Shown here one piece after another: positions 46,957-54,583 of a stretch of 64,000 nucleotides of DNA. Source of the stretch: Skermanella rosea (GTDB taxonomy: Bacteria; Pseudomonadota; Alphaproteobacteria; Azospirillales; Azospirillaceae). Positions within the stretch are counted from its first letter, which is position 1. Every line of letters starts with the position of its first letter. The stretch lies in the NCBI RefSeq assembly GCF_016806835.2, contig NZ_CP086114.1, positions 124,001 to 188,000 on the forward strand. Reading direction: 5' to 3'. The notes under the pieces are model-generated. The model was not told the origin of the DNA and searched no databases. It saw only the letters and a list, made by a program, of their open reading frames with translations. The translations under genes and the position numbers were made by a program.

Positions 46957-48171
46957 ATGAAAGCGGTTGTATTTCATGGCGTAGGCGACATTCGTCTGGA
47001 TGACGTTCCCGAGCCGAAGATCCAGGATCCCACGGACGCGATCGTCGAGATCACGGCCAGCGCCATCTGCGGCACCGACCTCCACATGATCCGGGGCACC
47101 ATGCCGGGCATGCAGCCCGGCACCATCCTGGGCCACGAGGGGGTCGGCGTCGTCCGGGAAGTCGGCGCCGAGGTGCGCAACTTCAAACCCGGCGACCGGG
47201 TCGTGATCCCCTCCACCATCGGGTGCGGCTCCTGCAACTACTGCCGCTCCGGCTATTTCGCCCAGTGCGACGAGGCCAATCCCAACGGCAAGCTGGCCGG
47301 AACGTCCTTCTTCGGCGGCCCGAAGGAGACCGGCCCGTTCGACGGGTTGCAGGCGGAATATGCCCGCGTGCCGCACGCCAATGTCGGCCTGGTCCGGCTT
47401 CCGGACAACGTCACGGACGACCAGGCGATCATGCTTTCCGACATCTACCCGACGGGCTATTTCGGCGCCGACATCGCGGAGATCCGCGACGGCGACGTGG
47501 TCGCGGTGTTCGGCTGCGGCCCGGTGGGACTGTTCGCCATCCTCAGCGCCTACCAGTTCGGCGCGGCCCGCGTGATCGCGGTCGACGGCATTCCGTCCCG
47601 GCTTGACATGGCGCGCAAGCTGGGAGCCGAGATCGTCAACTACAACGATGAGGACCCGGTCGAGGTGATCCGCAGCCTGACCGGCGGGTCCGGCGCCGAC
47701 CGGGTGATCGACGCCGTCGGCGTGGACAGCGAACGGCCGAAGGTCGGCCCGGCCTCCGGGCAGGCGGAGCAGCAGGCGGGGCAGTTCGAGAAGGAGCGGC
47801 AGCAGATCGCGCCGGAGACCAACACCGACGGCAAGGTCTTCAAGCCGGGCGACGCGCCGTCGCAGGCCGGCACCTGGGCGGTCCAAGCCTGTGCCAAGGC
47901 CGGCACGCTGTCGATCATCGGCGTCTATCCGCAGACCGACCAGTTCTTCCCGATCGGCATGGCGATGAACAAGAACCTGACCCTGACCATGGGCAACTGC
48001 AACCACCGGAAATACGTCCCCACGCTGGTCGGCATGGTGGAGTCCGGCGCGATCGACCCGATCAGCGTCCTGACCAACGTCGAGCCCATGACCGACGTGC
48101 TCACGGCCTACCGGGAGTTCGACCAGCGCAAGCCGGGATGGGTCAAGGTCGAGCTGGTGCCCGGCGTCTAG
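46957..48171 (+). CDS. Zinc-dependent alcohol dehydrogenase (glutathione-independent formaldehyde dehydrogenase-like)
   Basis: A 404-aa medium-chain dehydrogenase. Catalytic Zn ligands are Cys in SAICGTDLH (about 37) and His in GHEGVGVV (about 60). The structural Zn site is GCGSCNYCRSGYFAQC (about 90-105). The NAD-binding GCGPVGLFA motif lies near 180. An insertion of about 50 residues (about 260-315, Gln/Pro/Lys-rich) matches the loop of glutathione-independent formaldehyde dehydrogenases. It probably oxidises formaldehyde or another small alcohol/aldehyde with NAD. AGGAG is 7 nt before the ATG. A long stem-loop follows the stop. Confidence 0.85.
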   Translation: MKAVVFHGVGDIRLDDVPEPKIQDPTDAIVEITASAICGTDLHMIRGTMPGMQPGTILGHEGVGVVREVGAEVRNFKPGDRVVIPSTIGCGSCNYCRSGYFAQCDEANPNGKLAGTSFFGGPKETGPFDGLQAEYARVPHANVGLVRLPDNVTDDQAIMLSDIYPTGYFGADIAEIRDGDVVAVFGCGPVGLFAILSAYQFGAARVIAVDGIPSRLDMARKLGAEIVNYNDEDPVEVIRSLTGGSGADRVIDAVGVDSERPKVGPASGQAEQQAGQFEKERQQIAPETNTDGKVFKPGDAPSQAGTWAVQACAKAGTLSIIGVYPQTDQFFPIGMAMNKNLTLTMGNCNHRKYVPTLVGMVESGAIDPISVLTNVEPMTDVLTAYREFDQRKPGWVKVELVPGV

Positions 48172-48193
48172 GACCTTCCGTCACGGGATTCCT

Positions 48194-48247
48194 CCCCCGC
48201 CGGGAACCGCCACCGGGAACTGCCGATGGCGGTTCCTGTTGCGGGGG
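48194..48247. terminator. Nested stem-loop between adh and SDR genes
   Basis: An outer CCCCCGC / GCGGGGG pair (48194-48200 with 48241-48247) encloses an inner GGAACCGCCA / TGGCGGTTCC pair (48203-48212 with 48227-48236). Without a T tract it may end or attenuate transcription of the dehydrogenase gene. Confidence 0.5.
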
Positions 48248-48298
48248 ACGGTTCATGGGGTGGCCGACACACCCCGCAGGAATTCATTGGAGACCAGC

Positions 48299-49171
48299 AT
48301 GGTGACCGATCCGAAGAACGACGCCCCCCAGCCGCCGCAGCCGAAGCAGCAGCAGGACATGCCGGGCTCGACCGCCAAGATGACGCCGACGCCGGATCAT
48401 GGCGAGGACAGCTACAAGGGCAGCGGAAGGCTGAACGGGCGCGCGGCCATCATCACCGGCGCCGATTCCGGCATCGGCCGGGCCGTCGCGATCGCCTATG
48501 CCCGCGAGGGCGCCGACGTCCTGATCTCCTACTACAACGAGCACGAGGACGCGCGGGAAACGGCGCGCTGGGTCGAGCAGGCCGGCCGCAAGGCGATTGT
48601 CGTGGCGGGCGACATCAAGGAGGAGGCCCACTGCAAGGAGCTGGTCCAGAGGGCCATGAAGGAATTCGGCAAGCTGGACATCCTGGTCAACAACGCCGCC
48701 CACCAGGCGACCTTCGAGAGCATCGAGGACATCAGCGCCGAGGAGTGGGACGTCACCTTCCGGACCAACATCTACAGCCAGTTCTACCTGTGCAAGGCGG
48801 CGATCCCGAACATGAAGCCGGGCAGCGCGATCGTGAACACGACCTCGATCAACGCCAAGAACCCGACGCCGACGCTGCTGGCCTATGCGACCACCAAGGG
48901 GGCGATCGCCAACTTCACCGCCGGCCTGGCCGGGCTGGTCGCGGAAAAGGGCATCCGGGTCAACGCGGTGGCGCCGGGACCGATCTGGACGCCGCTGATC
49001 CCGTCGACCATGCCGGCGGAAAAGGTCGAGAGCTTCGGCAGCGACACGCCGCTGGGCCGCGCCGGACAGCCGGCCGAGCTGGCGCCGGCCTACGTCATGC
49101 TGGCATCCACCGAGTCCAGCTACATCACCGGCGCGGTCATCCCGGTGACCGGCGGCAGGCCGATGCTCTGA
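48299..49171 (+). CDS. SDR family oxidoreductase (YghA-like)
   Basis: A 290-aa short-chain dehydrogenase. The N-terminal about 40 residues are Gln/Pro-rich, typical of YghA/general stress protein 39-like SDRs. The Rossmann motif TGADSGIG is near residue 54, NNAAH near 137 replaces NNAG, and the catalytic YATTKGA is near 198. ATG 48299 has GGAG 7 nt upstream. It lies downstream of the Zn dehydrogenase behind a strong stem-loop. It is probably a stress-associated NAD(P)H reductase of unknown substrate. Confidence 0.9.
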   Translation: MVTDPKNDAPQPPQPKQQQDMPGSTAKMTPTPDHGEDSYKGSGRLNGRAAIITGADSGIGRAVAIAYAREGADVLISYYNEHEDARETARWVEQAGRKAIVVAGDIKEEAHCKELVQRAMKEFGKLDILVNNAAHQATFESIEDISAEEWDVTFRTNIYSQFYLCKAAIPNMKPGSAIVNTTSINAKNPTPTLLAYATTKGAIANFTAGLAGLVAEKGIRVNAVAPGPIWTPLIPSTMPAEKVESFGSDTPLGRAGQPAELAPAYVMLASTESSYITGAVIPVTGGRPML

Positions 49172-49182
49172 CCCAGGTCCGG

Positions 49183-49296
49183 TCAGTGCTTGCCGGAGAG
49201 AGTCTTCGTGCGTGCCATCGCATAGAGGACCGAGCCGCTGAAGCTCGAGAAGGCGGCGAGGACCAGCAGCAGGAACATCGCTTCACCGGTAGACAT
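49183..49296 (-). CDS. Tiny membrane protein (37 aa)
   Basis: A 37-aa single-helix membrane peptide starting MSTGEAMFLLLVLAAFSSFSG and ending with a basic TKTLSGKH tail. Hydrophobic N-out, basic C-in topology is expected. It resembles the small accessory peptides of respiratory oxidases (CcoQ, CydX-like) in size and composition only. It follows the second small membrane gene in the same direction by 85 bp. The start codon has GGATAA nearby, a weak ribosome site. Confidence 0.5.
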   Translation of the reverse strand: MSTGEAMFLLLVLAAFSSFSGSVLYAMARTKTLSGKH

Positions 49297-49381
49297 ATCG
49301 TTATCCGTTCGTTCCGGTTTCAGGGAGCCGTGGAAAAGGGACCTGCGCGGGGGGAGACTTCCCCCCGCGGATCCGGGGCGT

Positions 49382-49540
49382 TCAGCCGGTGGGGAGAAGC
49401 TTGCCGTGGGCGGCGCCGGAGGCGGCCGGAGCGAACAGCTTCCGCGCCACCGCGATGAGGGCCGTCAGGACCAGGCCGGATGCGGCCAGGCCCGAACCGA
49501 AGACCAGAAGTCCGAGTAGGACGAAAAGGAACGTTTCCAT
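49382..49540 (-). CDS. Small membrane protein (52 aa)
   Basis: A 52-aa protein: METFLFVLLGLLVFGSG begins a long hydrophobic segment (about 4-33) with small residues, followed by ALIAVARKLFAP and a short Gly/His/Lys tail. One or two membrane passes are likely. AGGTGGAAAG precedes the ATG. It is divergent from the ECF sigma factor gene and has an FNR/FixK-type box centred 63 bp upstream, which suggests oxygen-dependent expression. No family is recognised. Confidence 0.55.
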   Translation of the reverse strand: METFLFVLLGLLVFGSGLAASGLVLTALIAVARKLFAPAASGAAHGKLLPTG

Positions 49541-49596
49541 CTTTCCACCTGTCGTCACGCGATGAGAAACGCTATGCCGGGACGCGGATAGATGCT

Positions 49597-49610
49597 TTGA
49601 TGCAAGTCAA
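49597..49610 (-). promoter_or_regulatory. FNR/FixK-type box
   Basis: TTGAT-GCAA-GTCAA matches the consensus TTGAT-N4-ATCAA with one change. It ends at the ATG of the rightward sigma factor, so activation is plausible only for the leftward small-protein gene. Its centre is 63 bp from that start codon, and a start site near 49562-49564 would place it at about -40. Confidence 0.45.
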
Positions 49611-50207
49611 ATGAGTGTTCGAACGACCGTTCCGGATGAACCCTCCGCAGGAAGGGACGCCCCGACGCCACCGGACCAGGGCCGGCTGCTGGCCGCCGTC
49701 GCGCGCGGCGACCGGGCGGCCTTCGGCGCCCTGTTCCATCATTTCGCCCCGCGCGTGAAGGCGCAGCTGATCCGGGCCGGCGCCAAGGCCGAGGTGGCCG
49801 ACGAGATCGCCCAGGACGTGATGCTGGCGGTCTGGCGCCGGGCGGGGGAGTACGATCCCGGGCGGGCCAGCCCGGCCGCCTGGATCTTCACGATCGCCCG
49901 GAACCGCCGGATCGACGTGATGCGGCGGGAGCGGCGACCGGAAATGGACCCGAACGATCCCGAGCTGCGCCCTGCGGAAACGGAGGACGCCGAGGCGGCC
50001 CTGAGTCGCATGCAGATGAACGCGAGGTTGCGGGGCGCCGTCGGCGCGCTCCCTAAAGAACAGGAAGAAGCCCTGGTCGCGACCCTTTTCAGCGATAGGT
50101 CCTATGGGGATTATGCCCAGGCGAGCGGCCTGCCGCTCGGAACGGTCAAATCCCGGCTGCGGCTCGCGTTCGCGCGGCTGCGGTCGGAGCTGAAGGAGGC
50201 GCTTTGA
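49611..50207 (+). CDS. rpoE: ECF-type sigma factor (RpoE/ECF11-like)
   Basis: A 198-aa extracytoplasmic-function sigma factor. Region 2 (about 36-100) shows AQDVMLAVWRRAGEYDPGRAS and the AWIFTIARNRRIDVMRRERR stretch that melts promoters; region 4 (about 130-195) ends with SYGDYAQASGLPLGTVKSRLRLAFARLR. It is followed with overlapping codons by a ChrR-type anti-sigma factor, the arrangement of the singlet-oxygen RpoE-ChrR pair of Rhodobacter. The ATG abuts an FNR-like box and has no ribosome site, so translation may be leaderless or the start may lie downstream. Confidence 0.9.
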   Translation: MSVRTTVPDEPSAGRDAPTPPDQGRLLAAVARGDRAAFGALFHHFAPRVKAQLIRAGAKAEVADEIAQDVMLAVWRRAGEYDPGRASPAAWIFTIARNRRIDVMRRERRPEMDPNDPELRPAETEDAEAALSRMQMNARLRGAVGALPKEQEEALVATLFSDRSYGDYAQASGLPLGTVKSRLRLAFARLRSELKEAL

Positions 50208-50878
50208 GCACGCTGACGCATCATCCCCCGGAAGATCTGCTGGTGTGCTACGCCGCGGGCAGCCTGGGCGAGGCCCAGGCGCTGGCGGTCGCCACGCACC
50301 TGGCCTATTGCCCGGCATGCCGGCGGGAGAACGAGCGTCTGGACGAGATCGGCGGATTGCTGCTCTGGGATCTGCCGCCCGAGCCGCTTCCCGAGGATGC
50401 GCTGGCGTCGCTGCTGGCGCGCCTCGACGGCGAGGGCGCGGAAGAGCCGGCGGCCCGGCCGGCGTCGGCTGCCGGCGCGCGGGACTGCGGCGTCCTCGGC
50501 GACATGCGGGTGCCCGAGCCGCTGCGCACATATCTGCGGGAGCGGGCGGGCGGCGCCGGCTGGACCGTGCTGGCCGAGGGGGTGCAGTCGCTTCGCCTGG
50601 ATGTCGGCAGGCCGCCGGAGGTGGCCGAGATCCTGAGGATGGCGCCGGGCTCGGCCCTGCCGGCCCACCGCCATTCCGACCAGGAACTGATCCTGGTGCT
50701 CCAGGGCAGTTTCTCGGAAGCGGCCGGCCCTTTCGGCGACGCGGGCGGACGTTACGCCGGGGGCGACCTGGGCGAGTTCGAGGGCGGATCGATCCACACC
50801 GTGGTGGCCGGGGAAGACGGGTGCGTCTGCTACCGCGTGCTGGCCGGGCCGGTGGAAAGGCTGGTCGAGCCGCCGTGA
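50204..50878 (+). CDS. chrR: ChrR-type anti-sigma factor with cupin domain
   Basis: A 224-aa zinc-binding anti-sigma factor. The N-terminal anti-sigma domain has the HH pair in LTHHPPEDLLVCYAAG and the HLAYCPACRRE motif (about 31-41), giving the His/Cys zinc site. The C-terminal cupin domain (about 120-215) contains PAHRHSDQE, a metal-binding motif, and ends with a Cys-x-Cys-like VC-x-C pair. In Rhodobacter, ChrR holds RpoE until singlet oxygen acts. The start is TTG at 50204 with AAGGAGG upstream, overlapping the sigma stop codon, so the two proteins are made in a fixed ratio. Confidence 0.9.
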   Translation: MSTLTHHPPEDLLVCYAAGSLGEAQALAVATHLAYCPACRRENERLDEIGGLLLWDLPPEPLPEDALASLLARLDGEGAEEPAARPASAAGARDCGVLGDMRVPEPLRTYLRERAGGAGWTVLAEGVQSLRLDVGRPPEVAEILRMAPGSALPAHRHSDQELILVLQGSFSEAAGPFGDAGGRYAGGDLGEFEGGSIHTVVAGEDGCVCYRVLAGPVERLVEPP

Positions 50879-50903
50879 TGCCGGCGGCGGGTTCCGGGGG
50901 GCG

Positions 50904-52490
50904 TCAGTTGGATTGTCCCAGCGCGATCCTGATCTGCTGTTCCTCCAGGTCCAGTTCGGCGATCAGCACCGCCATGGCGTCGCCTTCCAGCTCGTCCCTG
51001 TGGTCGGACAGCAGCTTGGCCCGGGCCGCCTCGATCGCGGTCAGCCGCAGTCCGAGCTGGGCCGCGAAGCGCTGGCGGCCGGTCTCGGCGTCGCGTCGGA
51101 ACTGGTCGACCCGGTGCGCCCGGTGCTGGAGGTCGCGCAGGAGCTCGTCGGCCAAGGCCGCCTGCTCCGGATCGTCCAGCTTCTCGCTGACCGCGTCCAT
51201 CGCGGCGACGGTCGCGTCGCTGCGGGCGGAGATCGCCTCCGGCGTGACCGTGGGGTTCGCGGGTTCGGCGTCGGGCTCGCTGACGCCCAGGCGGCGGATC
51301 AGCGGGCCGAGCGTGGTGCCCTGGAGCACCAGGGTCGCCAGGATCGCGCAGAACGCCAGGTAGATGATGATGTCGCGCTCCGGGAAGCCGGCCGGCAGGG
51401 CCAGGGCCGCCGCCAGGCTGACCACGCCGCGCATGCCGGCCCAGGACAGGATGGTCGGGTGGCTCCAGGGCGGCATCGGGTCCCGCTCCCGGAGGCCCGG
51501 GGACAGGGCGCGCGGCAGCCAGGTGCCGGGGAAGACCCAGGCGAAGCGGCTGACGATCAGGGCCGCCGACACGGCGACGCCGAGGCCGGCGAGATGGACC
51601 CAGTCGTAATGCTCCAGCCGTTCCAGGATGCCGCGGAGCTGAAGGCCGATCAGCACGAAGACCAGGGCGGTCAGCACGAATTCGACGAAGCCCCAGACGG
51701 CCAGCATCTCCAGCCGGGTGCGCGCGGTGAAGGCGGCGTGCTGCCGCCGGCCCAGGATCAGGCCGCAGGTCACCGCCGCCAGCACGCCGGAGACATGGAC
51801 ATGCTCCGCCACGAGATAGGCCGCGAAGCCGGCCAGGAACGAGACCAGGATGTCGAGGAGGGTGTCTTCCAGATGGGTGAAGATCCACATGGCGGCCCGG
51901 CCGGCCAGGTAGCCGACCACGGCCCCGCCGACCGCCGAGGTCACGAAGGACAGCGACGCCTCGCCGAAGGAGACGGCGCCCGCCATGGTGGCGCCGACCG
52001 CGAAGCGGTAGAGCACCAGGGAGGAGGCGTCGTTGAGCAGGCTTTCCCCTTCGAGCACGACGACCAGCCGCTTCGGGATCCGGAAGCTCTTCAGCACGGA
52101 GGCCGCCGCGACCGCGTCGGGCGGGGCGACGATCGCGCCCAGCGCCAGGGCCGCCGGCCAGGACAGGTCGGGCACCAGCCACTTGGCCGTCGCAGCGACG
52201 ACCACCGCGGTGAACAGCACGCCGCCGACCGCGAGCAGCAGGATCGGCCGGAGGTTGGAGCGGAACGCCGGCCAGTCCGTGCGGTAGGCGCTGGCCTGGA
52301 GCAGCGGCGGCAGGAACAGGACCAGGGCCAGCTGCGGGTCCAGCTCGACTTCCGGCAGGCCCGGGACCAGGGCCAGCGCCATGCCGCCCAGCACCAGCAC
52401 GACCGCGAAGGGCACGTCCAGCCGCCGGGCCACGAGGGCGAGGGCAACGCAGGCGGCCAGCAGGCCGAGCAGGATTTCGAGGATTTCCAT
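50904..52490 (-). CDS. Na+/H+ antiporter (CPA1/NhaP-like)
   Basis: A 528-aa cation:proton antiporter of the CPA1 family with about 12 membrane helices (residues 1-405) and a hydrophilic C-terminal domain (about 425-528) with alpha-helical, charged sequence, like the bacterial Nha1-type Na_H_Exchanger. Conserved residues include GAIVAPPDAVAAASV (ion-binding Asp) and GESLLNDASSLVLYRFA. The start MEILEILL at 52490 is preferred over in-frame codons further upstream. It should use the proton motive force to expel Na+ or K+. It is convergent with the chrR gene. Confidence 0.88.
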   Translation of the reverse strand: MEILEILLGLLAACVALALVARRLDVPFAVVLVLGGMALALVPGLPEVELDPQLALVLFLPPLLQASAYRTDWPAFRSNLRPILLLAVGGVLFTAVVVAATAKWLVPDLSWPAALALGAIVAPPDAVAAASVLKSFRIPKRLVVVLEGESLLNDASSLVLYRFAVGATMAGAVSFGEASLSFVTSAVGGAVVGYLAGRAAMWIFTHLEDTLLDILVSFLAGFAAYLVAEHVHVSGVLAAVTCGLILGRRQHAAFTARTRLEMLAVWGFVEFVLTALVFVLIGLQLRGILERLEHYDWVHLAGLGVAVSAALIVSRFAWVFPGTWLPRALSPGLRERDPMPPWSHPTILSWAGMRGVVSLAAALALPAGFPERDIIIYLAFCAILATLVLQGTTLGPLIRRLGVSEPDAEPANPTVTPEAISARSDATVAAMDAVSEKLDDPEQAALADELLRDLQHRAHRVDQFRRDAETGRQRFAAQLGLRLTAIEAARAKLLSDHRDELEGDAMAVLIAELDLEEQQIRIALGQSN

Positions 52491-53060
52491 GACCGTCGGG
52501 CGTCCACCGTCGCGATGTGAGGGTTTCCGGCCTGGAACCGGGCCTGAATCCGGGGACACTCAACCGGCCGTCCCGGACATGGTTCCTCGCGGTGGAATTA
52601 AGGGCGGCGGGAGGCATTGAACGGTTCGAAGATGTCACCACATAGGGTCTCCCGGCGGCGACCGGTGCCGGAAAGATCTCGAAAAGCCTTTGGAAAGTAG
52701 TGGCGGTATCTTGAACCTGCGGACGGCCTGACCATATAAGTGACTGTGCCGAGGGCGACTTGGTCTCGCCGAAAAAGCTTGAGGCCCGGTTCACCGGTTT
52801 CCGGCACAGGATCCCGACAACATCCTCCCGGATATTCTCCTCTTCTTGGAAGACATGAGCTTCTGATCTTCGAATTGGCCGCGCGCTTGCGCGGTCCCGC
52901 TCTCCTCCCCGACCCGAGGGCCGGCAGCCTCGACTGTTCCCCCGTCTTGGCGCCGACCTCGGGTCCGGGGAGGTCCGATTTCCCAGCTTCGCGCCGATCC
53001 GCGGTGCACGCTTCTCCGGCAGCGTCGAATGCCGGCCCAAGAACCAAGAAAACGACTGAA
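52491..53060. other. Long divergent leader upstream of the RNase J-like gene
   Basis: A 570-bp gap holding the promoters of the antiporter gene and the RNase J-like gene. An open frame continues upstream of the RNase J start to 52740, but its Pro/Ser/Arg-rich sequence does not resemble RNase J, so it is treated as untranslated leader. A hairpin CCGCGC/GCGCGG lies at 52879-52894. No RNA gene was recognised. Confidence 0.4.
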
Positions 53061-54563
53061 ATGGTATATGCAATGAACCGGCGCCGCCGCGCGCCGACGG
53101 CACGCCCGCGCTTGGCCGCGAGGCGTCCCCACGGCCCCGTGCCGGGCACCGACGAAGTGCTTTTCCTGCCGCTCGGCGGCACGTCGCGCATCGGAATGAA
53201 CATGGCCCTGTACGGCCATGCCGGTAAGTGGCTGATCGTGGACGCCGGCGTCGCCTTCATGGGCGACGAGGCTCCGGGGATCGAGGCCGTCATGGTCGAT
53301 CCCGCCTTCATCGAGGAGCGCATCGACGATGTGGTAGGACTGGTCGTCACCCACGCGCACGAGGACCATATCGGCGCGATCCATCATCTCTGGCCGCGCC
53401 TGAGCTGCCCGATCCATGCGACCCCCTTCGCCGCCCACGTGATCCGCGAGCGCCTGAAGGAGAACCGCATCGCCCGGGAGGTCCAGGTCCGGACATATCA
53501 GATCGGCGAGGAGCTGGTGCTCGGCCCGTTCCGGGTCGAGAGCATCGCGATGACCCACTCGGTGCCCGAGCCGGTCGCCCTGGCGATCCGCACGGCCGCC
53601 GGGACGGTGCTCCACACCGGCGACTGGAAGTTCGACCCCGACCCGCTGGTCGGCCGCCCGGCCGACCTGGACGCCCTGAAGCGGCTGGGCGACGAGGGCG
53701 TGCTGGCGATGATGTGCGACAGCACCAACGCCATGGTGGAGGGTTCCACCGGGTCAGAGGCGGATGCCCGCGACGGCCTGATGAAGGCCTTCGCCGGCCG
53801 CAAGGGCGCCATCGCGGTGACCTGCTTCGCCAGCAACGTGGCGCGCATGAAGGCGGTGGCCGAGGCGGCCGCGGCCAACGGCCGCCGGGTCGTGCTGGCC
53901 GGGCGCTCGCTGCTGAAGATGGAGAAGGCGGCCCGCGCCTGCGGCTATCTCGACGGGGTGCCCGAGTTCCTGGGCCTGGACGAGGCCGCCGGCCTGCGCC
54001 GGCGCAAGCTGGTGCTGATGTGCACCGGCAGCCAGGGCGAGGAGCGCGCGGCGCTGAGCCGGATCTCCCGCGGGGAGCATCGCTCGCTCGCCCTCCATCG
54101 GGGCGACACGGTGATCTTCTCCGCCCGGGCGATCCCCGGCAACGAGGAGTCCGTGGACGCGATCCGCACGTTGCTGGAGGCCCGGGGCGTCGAGGTGCTG
54201 TATCCGGCCGACGCCAAGGCGGCGGGGGCCACGGTCCATGTCTCGGGCCATCCGGCCCGCGACGACCTGGCCCGGATGTACGCCCTGGTCCGGCCGCGCT
54301 TCGCGGTCCCGGTCCACGGGACCCTGCCGCACCTGGAGGCCCATGCCCGGCTGGCCCGGACCTGCGGCGTCGAGCGCGCCCTGGTGCCGGAGGACGGCGA
54401 CATCATCCGCCTGGGCCACGTGGGCACGGCGGTGGTCGGCCACATCGAGCCGCGGCGCCTGGCCCATGACGGACAGAAGCTGCTGCCCTGGGCGGGGACG
54501 CAGCCGGCAGAAATTGAAATCGAAGAAGAACATGCTGCGCAGCCGGCACTTCTGGCGGCGTAG
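53061..54563 (+). CDS. rnj: RNase J-like metallo-beta-lactamase/beta-CASP ribonuclease, short form
   Basis: A 500-aa member of the RNase J family: metallo-beta-lactamase motif HAHEDHIGA (about 96-104), further metal ligands in HTGDWKFDPDP and, in the beta-CASP domain, MCDSTNAMVEG, SARAIPGNEE and the SGHPARDDL/PVHGTLPHL segments that complete the metal site. The canonical C-terminal domain (about the last 60-100 residues of the usual 555) is missing; the chain ends in an Ala/Glu tail. It probably processes or degrades RNA 5'-3'. It lies 20 bp before hflX. The start could also be the ATG at 53073. Confidence 0.87.
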   Translation: MVYAMNRRRRAPTARPRLAARRPHGPVPGTDEVLFLPLGGTSRIGMNMALYGHAGKWLIVDAGVAFMGDEAPGIEAVMVDPAFIEERIDDVVGLVVTHAHEDHIGAIHHLWPRLSCPIHATPFAAHVIRERLKENRIAREVQVRTYQIGEELVLGPFRVESIAMTHSVPEPVALAIRTAAGTVLHTGDWKFDPDPLVGRPADLDALKRLGDEGVLAMMCDSTNAMVEGSTGSEADARDGLMKAFAGRKGAIAVTCFASNVARMKAVAEAAAANGRRVVLAGRSLLKMEKAARACGYLDGVPEFLGLDEAAGLRRRKLVLMCTGSQGEERAALSRISRGEHRSLALHRGDTVIFSARAIPGNEESVDAIRTLLEARGVEVLYPADAKAAGATVHVSGHPARDDLARMYALVRPRFAVPVHGTLPHLEAHARLARTCGVERALVPEDGDIIRLGHVGTAVVGHIEPRRLAHDGQKLLPWAGTQPAEIEIEEEHAAQPALLAA

Positions 54564-54583
54564 CCCTGGGGAAAGTACAGGTA

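Noticed and set aside
52740-53060. 107-codon N-terminal extension of the RNase J-like gene
   Set aside because: Pro/Ser/Arg-rich sequence, no similarity to RNase J N-termini and no ribosome site at its start; treated as untranslated leader.
50830-53103. 757-codon minus-strand frame over the antiporter
   Set aside because: It covers the antiporter in another frame; the antiporter frame has clear membrane helices and ion-binding motifs.
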